Assembly (NCBI GenBank): GCA_025454445.1
Contig: JALOOK010000354.1
Coordinates: forward strand, 1-5,439
Origin: Oscillatoria sp. Prado101
GTDB taxonomy: Bacteria > Cyanobacteriota > Cyanobacteriia > Cyanobacteriales > Oscillatoriaceae
Length of the DNA stretch: 5,439 nt
Reading direction: 5' to 3'
The translations under genes were made by a program, and so were the position numbers. How positions within the stretch are numbered: the first letter of the stretch is position 1; every line of letters starts with the position of its first letter. Below are positions 1 to 4,956 of the stretch, piece by piece. The notes under the pieces were generated by a model. That model was given only the letters and a program-made list of their open reading frames with translations. It did not search any database and was not told the DNA's origin.

Positions 1-76
1 CAGCGCGTTTGGTGAGGATTTTAGAAAAAACGCGAGCGTTGACCAAATCGTCCTCGACAATCAGAACGGTTCTCAT
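1..76 (-). CDS. Response regulator receiver protein, N-terminal fragment (runs off the left edge)
   Basis: Only the first 25 codons lie in the window. The minus-strand translation starts MRTVLIVEDDLVNARVFSKI, the first beta strand and first helix of a CheY-like receiver domain. Glu8, Asp9 and Asp10 form the acidic Mg2+-binding cluster that, in this family, sits next to the phospho-accepting Asp. That Asp, expected near residue 50-55, is outside the window. The ATG at 74-76 is preceded by AAAGGA (84-89 on the minus strand, spacing 7 nt), which supports this start. The gene is divergent from the topoisomerase gene, with 326 bp between the starts. I cannot tell whether it is a stand-alone receiver or has an output domain. 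The family call is firm; the specific pathway (two-component signalling, possibly motility) is unknown. Confidence 0.85.
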   Translation of the reverse strand, partial: MRTVLIVEDDLVNARVFSKILTKRA

Positions 77-157
77 GGCGCTTTCCTTTTGGGTTGCTTC
101 TTTGGGTGCAGTGACAGTCATACTTGCGGTTGGAGAAACTGAGTAGAGGGACATCCT

Positions 158-277
158 AAACCTAACCCCCTTACCCCCTTCCTTACAAGAGAAGGGGGAG
201 TGAGGCGAGGGCAGACGCCAAGCCCACCGCACCGACCCCGGGAGGCAGCAACGGGACGGGGGGGAGAGGTTAGGTTT
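158..277. repeat. 120-bp C/G-rich inverted-repeat element (MITE-like)
   Basis: The ends are a perfect 10-bp inverted repeat: AAACCTAACC at 158-167 and GGTTAGGTTT at 268-277. Inside the left arm lies a hairpin, CCCCCTTC (174-181) with GAAGGGGG (191-198). The interior is asymmetric: C-rich on the left and G-rich on the right. There is no coding capacity. This style (CCTAACCCCC ... GGTTAGG) resembles palindromic repeats common in filamentous cyanobacterial intergenic DNA, and resembles the interior of the element at 3831-3984. No clear target-site duplication is visible, so mobility is inference. Confidence 0.6.
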
Positions 278-331
278 AATTGAACTCACCGACTTACTGT
301 GAAAAGAGAAAACTGTCCTGATGTGTGCTAC

Positions 332-361
332 TTGATATCCTAAGCATCATTGCCCAAAAAT
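332..361 (+). promoter_or_regulatory. Weak candidate sigma-70-type promoter for the topoisomerase gene
   Basis: TTGATA (332-337) is followed after 18 nt by AAAAAT (356-361), which would place transcription start near 367-370, about 33 bp before the ATG. The -35 box is good but the -10 box is poor (no TATAAT-like T at the first position). No better pair was found between the repeat element and the start codon. Treat as a guess. Confidence 0.2.
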
Positions 362-402
362 GCAGGACACTGTAAAAAGTAGGGAATAAAGGAACGGAAC
401 TC

Positions 403-2991
403 ATGGCCAAACAGTTGAACTTGCTCTCGACAGGTCAGGTGATCGGCACCGCCCTGCACACAGAGATGCAACAGTCCTATCTTGAATATGCCATGAGTGT
501 GATCGTCGGGCGGGCGTTGCCAGACGTCCGCGATGGCTTGAAACCCGTCCACCGGCGCATTATGTACGCCATGCACGAACTGGGCCTGACCCCAGACCGG
601 CCCTACCGCAAGTGCGCCCGCGTGGTGGGGGACGTGCTGGGAAAATACCACCCCCACGGCGACCAGGCGGTTTATGACGCTATGGTGCGCATGGTGCAGG
701 ACTTTTCCAGTCGCTATCCCCTGCTGGCCGGTCACGGCAACTTCGGCTCCGTGGACAATGACCCGCCGGCAGCGATGCGCTACACCGAAACTCGCTTGGC
801 ACCGATTGGCCATGAAGCGCTGCTCAGTGAAATTGACGCCGCGACAGTTGACTTCACCGGCAATTTTGACAACTCCCAGCAGGAGCCGGTGGTGCTCCCG
901 GCGCAGGTGCCGGTGCTGCTGCTCAACGGCAGCTCTGGAATTGCGGTGGGGATGGCGACCAATATCCCCCCCCACAACCTGGGTGAAATTGTCGATGGCT
1001 TAATCGCTCTGACTGACCACCCGGACTTGCCGGACGAGAAGCTGTTCGAGCTGATTCCAGGGCCGGATTTCCCCACCGGCGGCGAAATTGTCGATACGGA
1101 AGGGATTCGCACCGCTTACACGACCGGTCGCGGCAGTATCCCGGTGCGGGGGATCACCAAGGTCGAAGAAGTCCAGGCGGGCAAAGGGCGTCACCGGCGC
1201 AACGCCATTGTGGTCACGGAACTCCCCTATCAAGTCAACAAGGCGGCTTGGATTGAAAAGATGGCGGAGTTGGTCAACCAGGGGCGGATTGAAGGCATTG
1301 CGGACATTCGGGACGAGAGCGATCGCGAAGGAATGCGCGTGGTGATTGAACTGAAGCGGGAGACAGATCCAGCAAATGTACTGCAGCAGCTCTACCAGCA
1401 AACAGCGCTGCAAAGCTCTTTTGGGGCCATCCTGCTGGCCCTGGTGAACAACCAGCCGCGCCAGATGACGCTGCGAGAGATGCTGCAGCACTTTTTGAGC
1501 TTCCGCGAGCAGACGCTCACCCGACGGTACACTCACGAGTTAAATCAGACGGAAAACCGGCTTCAGATTGTCGAGGGTTTGCTGAGCGCTCTGGGCAACC
1601 TCGACGCTGTGATTGACATTCTCAGGAATGCGCCGGATGGCAGCAGCGCCAAGACAGAGCTGGAAAGCCGGCTGTCTTTGAGCGACCGGCAAGCGGAGGC
1701 CATTTTGGCCATGCCGCTGCGCCGCCTGACGGCGCTGGAAAGGCAGAATTTGCAGACAGAGCGCCACCATCTCACTAACCACCGCCAGGAACTGCAGCGG
1801 CTGCTTTCCGACCGGCGGGAGCTGCTCAAGGCTTTGAAAAAAGACTTGCGCTCGCTCAAAAAGAAGTACGGCGATCCGCGCCGCACCCGGATTAACCCCA
1901 GTGGGCCAGCCGAGGTGGCGGCAGAGCCGGTTGCGCCGGAAGTCACAAACCCGGTTCCAGAAGTGCGGGCGAAAAAGGCTGAACGGTCCGAATCTGCCGC
2001 CAAACCCGTCTCGCCCCCGCCCCCGCCCCCGCCCCCGCCCCAACTTGCCGACGAAGAGGTGATTCTGGAATTCACCCACAGGGGCTATGTGCGCCGGCTG
2101 TCCAAAAATGCCCTGCCGACAGCTGTGAAGCAGAAAGCGGAAAGCCCAGCTGTGGCCAATGACTGGGTGACTCAGACCCTGGAGGCCAAGACAAACCAGA
2201 TGCTGCTGGTGCTGGCTGGCAACGGCATAGGCTACGGGATTAAGGTGCGCGACATTCCGCCGGCTGCCGGTGGCTACGCCCAGGGTGTGCCGGTGGTGAG
2301 TTTCCTCCCAGCTGCCGCCCCAGGGTATGCCCCCTCGATTGTTGCCCAATATGTCCTGCCGGAATCTCTTGACAGTAAGACGCTAGTTGTGCTAACGCAG
2401 CGGGCGCGCATTAAGCGCGTGCCGCTGGACGAGTTCGCTCATATCACCTCGCGAGGTCTGGTAGTTGTGAAGCTGAAAGAGGACGATGCCCTGCTGTTCG
2501 CTGATTTCATCAGTCCGGGGGAAGAGGCGATCTTGGCCACTTGTGGCGGGCGGCTGTTGCGGTTTCAGGTAACAGAGGAGCAGGTGCCGGTAATGGGTCG
2601 CGGGGCGCAGGGCCACAGGGCGCTGTGGCTCAGCAGACAGGAGAAGCTGGTTGGCTGTGCGGCGATCCGCGCCGGGAGCGAACTGCTGCTGGTTTCCGAG
2701 TTGGGGTACGGGAAACGGCTGTCTCCCGATATCTTGCGACAGGCTCGTCTGGGGGACATTGGCACTCAGGCGCTGCAGTTTGTGGCTCGGACTGACCTGC
2801 TCGCTGGCATGCTGCCGGTGAGCGAGGGATCGCTGGTGGTGCTGGCGACTTCTGCTGACAGGTTAGTCAGGTTGCCTGTGGGTGAAGTGCCCCTCACGGG
2901 TAAAAATGGTACGGGAGATCGGGTGCCGGTGCTGCAACCGGATGAGCGGGTGGTTTCCCTGGTGCTTTGCTCGCAACAGTTGGATGGATAA
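403..2991 (+). CDS. gyrA: Type IIA DNA topoisomerase subunit A (GyrA/ParC family; DNA gyrase or topoisomerase IV A subunit)
   Basis: An 862-residue, ATG-started protein with AAAGGA 9 nt upstream. The family's A subunit cuts both DNA strands and passes a second duplex through, working in the cytoplasm with a GyrB/ParE ATPase subunit that is not in this window. The N-terminal breakage-reunion domain (about 30-500) has the winged-helix segment KYHPHGD (81-87), AAMRYTETRL with catalytic Tyr127 next to Arg126, and NGSSGIAVGMATNIPPHN (175-192) with the probable DNA-intercalating Ile180. A charged, proline-rich linker (about 500-547) joins the C-terminal beta-pinwheel (about 551-855). Its blade repeats include RGYVRRLS, NGIGYGIKVRDIP, RARIKRVPL, GGRLLRF, MGRGAQGHRA and GYGKRLS. 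Length is normal for the family. Odd points: no recognisable QRRGGKG-type GyrA box and Gln88 at the E. coli Ser83 position. It resembles the second cyanobacterial A-subunit paralogue, so the symbol is a family label; parC is equally possible. Monocistronic by context, with a terminator at 3083-3104. Confidence 0.97.
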   Translation: MAKQLNLLSTGQVIGTALHTEMQQSYLEYAMSVIVGRALPDVRDGLKPVHRRIMYAMHELGLTPDRPYRKCARVVGDVLGKYHPHGDQAVYDAMVRMVQDFSSRYPLLAGHGNFGSVDNDPPAAMRYTETRLAPIGHEALLSEIDAATVDFTGNFDNSQQEPVVLPAQVPVLLLNGSSGIAVGMATNIPPHNLGEIVDGLIALTDHPDLPDEKLFELIPGPDFPTGGEIVDTEGIRTAYTTGRGSIPVRGITKVEEVQAGKGRHRRNAIVVTELPYQVNKAAWIEKMAELVNQGRIEGIADIRDESDREGMRVVIELKRETDPANVLQQLYQQTALQSSFGAILLALVNNQPRQMTLREMLQHFLSFREQTLTRRYTHELNQTENRLQIVEGLLSALGNLDAVIDILRNAPDGSSAKTELESRLSLSDRQAEAILAMPLRRLTALERQNLQTERHHLTNHRQELQRLLSDRRELLKALKKDLRSLKKKYGDPRRTRINPSGPAEVAAEPVAPEVTNPVPEVRAKKAERSESAAKPVSPPPPPPPPPQLADEEVILEFTHRGYVRRLSKNALPTAVKQKAESPAVANDWVTQTLEAKTNQMLLVLAGNGIGYGIKVRDIPPAAGGYAQGVPVVSFLPAAAPGYAPSIVAQYVLPESLDSKTLVVLTQRARIKRVPLDEFAHITSRGLVVVKLKEDDALLFADFISPGEEAILATCGGRLLRFQVTEEQVPVMGRGAQGHRALWLSRQEKLVGCAAIRAGSELLLVSELGYGKRLSPDILRQARLGDIGTQALQFVARTDLLAGMLPVSEGSLVVLATSADRLVRLPVGEVPLTGKNGTGDRVPVLQPDERVVSLVLCSQQLDG
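1319..1326. repeat. HIP1 octamer GCGATCGC
   Basis: A single copy of the highly iterated palindrome GCGATCGC lies inside the topoisomerase gene, reading through Ser-Asp-Arg-Glu codons. HIP1 is strongly enriched in many cyanobacterial genomes. One copy in 5.4 kb is weak but consistent support for a cyanobacterial source. Confidence 0.8.
2013..2040 (+). repeat. CCCCCG hexanucleotide tract encoding a nine-proline linker
   Basis: Alternating CCC and CCG codons encode Pro538 to Pro546, giving a nearly perfect run of a 6-bp unit over about four and a half copies. It lies in the linker between the cleavage core and the C-terminal pinwheel of the topoisomerase. The unit is a multiple of three, so gain or loss of copies by slippage would change linker length without breaking the frame. 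Confidence 0.95.
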
Positions 2992-3007
2992 ATTCCCCCC
3001 CGCTTGC

Positions 3008-3068
3008 AACCCCCAGGTTCAAACCCCCTAATTGAAACCCCCAGAAACCCCCAGGTTGAAACCTGGGG
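3008..3068. repeat. C-rich direct repeat ending in a 9-bp hairpin
   Basis: AACCCCCAGGTT occurs twice as a direct repeat (3008-3019 and 3046-3057), with further GAAACCCCC words between the copies. The second copy forms the left arm of a perfect hairpin: CCCCAGGTT (3049-3057), loop GA, AACCTGGGG (3060-3068). There is no T run after it, so it is probably a dispersed cyanobacterial repeat and not a terminator, although in the transcript it would fold just upstream of the real terminator. Confidence 0.7.
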
Positions 3069-3082
3069 CTATACAAACTTTC

Positions 3083-3104
3083 GCCCGCCTTCGCGGGCTT
3101 TTTT
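3083..3104 (+). terminator. Rho-independent terminator of the topoisomerase gene
   Basis: A perfect 6-bp GC stem, GCCCGC (3083-3088) and GCGGGC (3093-3098), closes a CTTC loop and is followed directly by six T residues (3099-3104). It lies about 90 bp after the topoisomerase stop codon on the same strand. This fits intrinsic termination of that transcript and suggests the gene is the last or only one in its operon. Confidence 0.85.
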
Positions 3105-3179
3105 ATAGATTTATAGCAATATAGCAGCAGTCATATTCGGCACGGACATCAGTAGCCTAGGGATATAGCACTAGGCACT

Positions 3180-3275
3180 TATAGCGGTTTTCAGTTGGAT
3201 GAAGTACACCCCAGAAACCCGGTTTCTTTAAGAAACCGGGTTTCTCAGTACCTCACTCATACGAAAAACGCTATA
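3180..3275 (+). mobile_element. MITE copy A: TA-flanked 92-bp non-autonomous element
   Basis: The core (3182-3273) starts TAGCGGTTTTC and ends GAAAAACGCTA, so the termini are inverted repeats with one mismatch. TA lies on both sides (3180-3181, 3274-3275). The centre is a long perfect palindrome, AGAAACCCGGTTTCTT with AAGAAACCGGGTTTCT around a single T (3212-3244). It matches the reverse complement of the element at 4855-4950 at 90 of 96 positions with no gaps. It has no transposase and no meaningful frame. TA targets and this size suggest mobilisation by an IS630/Tc1-mariner-type transposase elsewhere in the genome; that part is inference. Confidence 0.87.
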
Positions 3276-3292
3276 GGTTAGTGTGATTCGTA

Positions 3293-3314
3293 GCGTTCCC
3301 GCGCGAGGGAACGC
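3293..3314. repeat. Short hairpin repeat GCGTTCCC...GGGAACGC
   Basis: GCGTTCCC (3293-3300) and GGGAACGC (3307-3314) form a perfect 8-bp stem around GCGCGA. The same GCGTTCCC word recurs at the ends of the neighbouring 100-bp unit, so the two are probably parts of one repeat family. No T run follows, so a terminator is unlikely. Confidence 0.6.
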
Positions 3315-3342
3315 ACCCTACCCCTAGGGATAAAAGGCGTAG

Positions 3343-3442
3343 GACAGGCGTTCCCTCCGCTCCTTGTCTGTACTCGCAAGTGAGATACCTTGTACTAAAC
3401 TGACTGTCTATTGCTATAAATGGGTCGGAGGGAACGCCTGTC
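3343..3442. repeat. 100-bp unit bounded by a perfect 17-bp inverted repeat
   Basis: GACAGGCGTTCCCTCCG (3343-3359) and CGGAGGGAACGCCTGTC (3426-3442) are exact reverse complements. The 66-bp interior is AT-richer and has no open frame of note. The shape resembles a tiny non-autonomous element or a large stem-loop. No convincing flanking duplication is visible (TAG before, GCAC after), so mobility is not shown. Confidence 0.65.
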
Positions 3443-3545
3443 GCACTCCCAGCCACCAGCAGGCTTTTTAAAGTTTAGGGCAGCCGGTCAGTGCGAGCCT
3501 GCGCAAGTGAAAGCCGCCCAAAAACAGGGGTGTGAGAAGGGCAAT

Positions 3546-3824
3546 TCATCTGGATAATTTTTTGATTCCCTCAATCCGAATCGTCACACCGACATACTTG
3601 CGATATTCCCCATCCCATTTCAAATATTCCTCCAAACCTTCCCGGAATTCCTTTCGCTTGCTTCTCGCTTCCTGTCGAGCCGCGCTTACTTGCTTGGATA
3701 TTTCTGCGAAATCCGCTTTCGTGAGTTCCCGCAGTTTGACTTGCGCTTTCCGCAAAGCTTCCGGGCGGCTGTTGCCATCGTGCCGGTGTTCGTAATAAAA
3801 TATAGAAAACAGCGCTGTAGCCAA
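3546..3824 (-). pseudogene. C-terminal fragment of the CHAT pseudogene
   Basis: About 92 open codons after the inserted element. The fragment opens ATALFSIFYYEHRHDGNSRP, which normally follows STLWAVDDL directly at the end of a CHAT domain. It continues with a Lys/Glu/Arg-rich segment (KQVSAARQEARSKRKEFREG) likely to be helical or coiled coil, and ends IRIEGIKKLSR. The only available start is a TTG created at the insertion junction, with no ribosome-binding site. It is a separated tail, not an independent gene. Confidence 0.88.
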
Positions 3825-3830
3825 GTCATC

Positions 3831-3984
3831 GGGAGCATCCCATTTTTGTAATCCCCCTCACCCCCAACCCCTCTCCCACTTTGGGGAGAGGGGAGAATTA
3901 TTTATTTCCCCCCCCTCTCCCGCCCTGGGAGAGGGAGGGAACGGGGGGTGAGGGTGACAGTCTTTGCTTTAACGGGATGCTCCC
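3831..3984. mobile_element. 154-bp non-autonomous element with 11-bp terminal inverted repeats and 8-bp target duplication
   Basis: The ends are exact inverted repeats: GGGAGCATCCC (3831-3841) and GGGATGCTCCC (3974-3984). The flanks AAGTCATC (3823-3830) and AAATCATC (3985-3992) match at 7 of 8 bases and read as a target-site duplication. Removing the element and one flank joins GTG GAT GAC TTG GCT ACA, giving the family-typical AVDDLATALF. Inside are a nested 11-bp inverted repeat (3855-3865, 3944-3954) and two hairpins (3868-3877 with 3884-3893; 3913-3921 with 3927-3935). It has no coding capacity, so a transposase must have acted in trans. Insertion adds 162 bp, a multiple of three, but brings TAA at 3969-3971 into frame. 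Confidence 0.85.
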
Positions 3985-4847
3985 AAATCATCCACTGCCC
4001 AAAGTGTGCTGACCGCACTGCGGGCACCGGCACATAAAAAGCCGGTGGAGAGCGTCAAAATATCATCCGTCAGTGCCGGCACCCCCAAACCCGTCTCGCA
4101 GCAGGAGAGAAACACATCCGAAAGAGCCGGCAGACGCCATGCCGGTGTCATCAACTGCCCCAAAGTTATACTGCCATCCCATAATTTTAGCACAGATTCC
4201 AGAGGATTGTCAAGGCGAGATTGGGCGTGGTGACAGGAGTGAAGTACCTGGACTTGTTCAGAGAGCCGGCGGTAGTTGTCGCAAGTAGCTTGAGTGCTGC
4301 CTTTCAGCCGCCGGCTCTCAGGAATGCCGCACAGCTGGGCAATTTGTTCGCCTTCAAAGCCGGCACACGGGAGGTTGTCTTCCGCATCTTCCACTGTGCC
4401 ATATTCTAGAGCGCTGAGTTGCGTCTCCACCTCGCCGCGATTGGCGCAAAATTCCAAAATTTGACAGCTGGGGGTGTAGCGGATGAGGAATTTGTCACCC
4501 AGATATTTTGCGCTCGCCCCTAACTGCGAATCCGAGGTGGGAGAGGGGAGAACTGGCAAAGCGGCGAAGGGAATTAGATGCAGCAAGTGGTGAGGCACAA
4601 TGATGAGTTCTTCAATGCCGGCTAGATGTTCGGCAATCAGCTTGTTAATTTCAAGCCGGTCAGCCAGTTCCGCTAAGAAAGGACTCATGCGACTGCGCCA
4701 CTGTTGTTGCCGGTCAGCTTTATCAGCTTTGGTTTCCCCCTCACCAGCTAGATAGGGAAACAGCCAATTTTCCCGAATCCAAGCCGGCAAAATTTTGGTT
4801 CCTTGTCCGGGACAAATGTGCGCCGCAATCTGGTTTTGCCGCACCAC
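3969..4847 (-). pseudogene. Open CHAT-domain core fragment of the pseudogene (about 292 codons)
   Basis: This is the longest open piece and could be called as a gene on its own. Counting from the GTG at 4845-4847, it carries VRQNQIAAHI at the start, IIVPHHLLHLIPFAALPVL (82-100), LHSCHHAQSRLDNPLESVL (202-220; candidate catalytic His206/His207), DVFLSCCETGLG (244-255; Cys249/Cys250) and LSTGFLCAGARSAVSTLWAV (266-285). It ends DDLGASR, where the last four residues come from the inserted element. The true upstream residues YIFV are open but run back into the MITE. No ribosome-binding site supports the GTG. It lacks the N-terminal TPR part and the last CHAT helices, so an active enzyme is doubtful. 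Confidence 0.85.
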
Positions 4848-4854
4848 AAAGATA

Positions 4855-4950
4855 TATAGCGGTTTTCATCTGCGTGAGGTACTGAGAAACCCGGTTTCTT
4901 AAAGAAACCGGGTTTCTGGCGTGTGCTTCATCCAACTGAAAACCGCTATA
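4855..4950 (-). mobile_element. MITE copy B: TA-flanked 92-bp element inserted in the CHAT gene
   Basis: The core (4857-4948) runs TAGCGGTTTTC to GAAAACCGCTA, with TA on both sides (4855-4856, 4949-4950). The terminal repeats are perfect over 11 bp. The centre is the same AGAAACCCGGTTTCTT palindrome as in copy A, and the two copies match at 90 of 96 positions in opposite orientation. Removing the core and one TA gives CAC ACC TAT ATC TTT GTG on the minus strand, that is HTYIFV, the expected CHAT-family sequence. The insertion adds 94 bp and therefore shifts the frame of the host gene. Confidence 0.9.
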
Positions 4951-4956
4951 GGTGTG

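Larger units (their letters stand above)
77..402. other. Divergent intergenic region between response regulator and topoisomerase genes
   Basis: No coding sequence is seen here. From left to right it holds the minus-strand ribosome-binding site (84-89), about 65 bp that must contain leader and promoter of the response regulator, a 120-bp inverted-repeat element (158-277), and about 125 AT-richer bases leading to the topoisomerase gene. A Shine-Dalgarno-like AAAGGA at 388-393 stands 9 nt before the ATG at 403. The repeat element separates the two presumed promoter zones. No strong operator or riboswitch was recognised. Confidence 0.7.
2992..3545. other. Repeat-rich intergenic region downstream of the topoisomerase gene
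   Basis: This stretch lies between the convergent ends of the topoisomerase gene and the CHAT pseudogene. In order it contains a C-rich repeat with hairpin (3008-3068), a terminator (3083-3104), a 75-bp spacer with several TATAGC words and a CCTAG/CTAGG pair (3156-3160, 3171-3175), a 96-bp MITE (3180-3275), a short hairpin (3293-3314) and a 100-bp unit with 17-bp inverted ends (3343-3442). I see no gene, RNA gene or clear structure in 3443-3545. Short open frames here overlap the repeats and have no family resemblance. Confidence 0.75.

Noticed and set aside
340..975. Antisense open frame over the 5' half of the topoisomerase gene (about 211 codons)
   Set aside because: Shadow of a GC-rich conserved gene. 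His/Val-rich composition reflects the complementary strand, and there is no ribosome-binding site or motif.
1540..2349. Long open frame antisense to the topoisomerase gene (about 269 codons)
   Set aside because: It lies entirely opposite the conserved topoisomerase gene, and its Gly/Arg-rich stretch is only the complement of the proline tract. No family resemblance.
3008..3068. Possible CRISPR array from repeated ACCCCC/GAAACC words
   Set aside because: Repeats are short, irregularly spaced and partly palindromic, with no uniform spacers. It is a C-rich dispersed repeat.
3049..3068. CCCCAGGTT/AACCTGGGG hairpin as the terminator
   Set aside because: No T run follows. The hairpin at 3083-3098 with six T residues is a much better terminator.
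3343..3442. 100-bp unit as a proven mobile element
   Set aside because: The 17-bp inverted ends are real, but no target duplication or interrupted gene shows insertion, so it is listed only as a repeat.
3532..3795. Plus-strand open frame of about 87 codons
   Set aside because: Antisense to the conserved CHAT C-terminal fragment, with no family resemblance.
4741..4935. Minus-strand open frame starting inside MITE copy B
   Set aside because: It arises because the MITE has no stops in that frame and then reads out of frame through the CHAT pseudogene. Not a gene.
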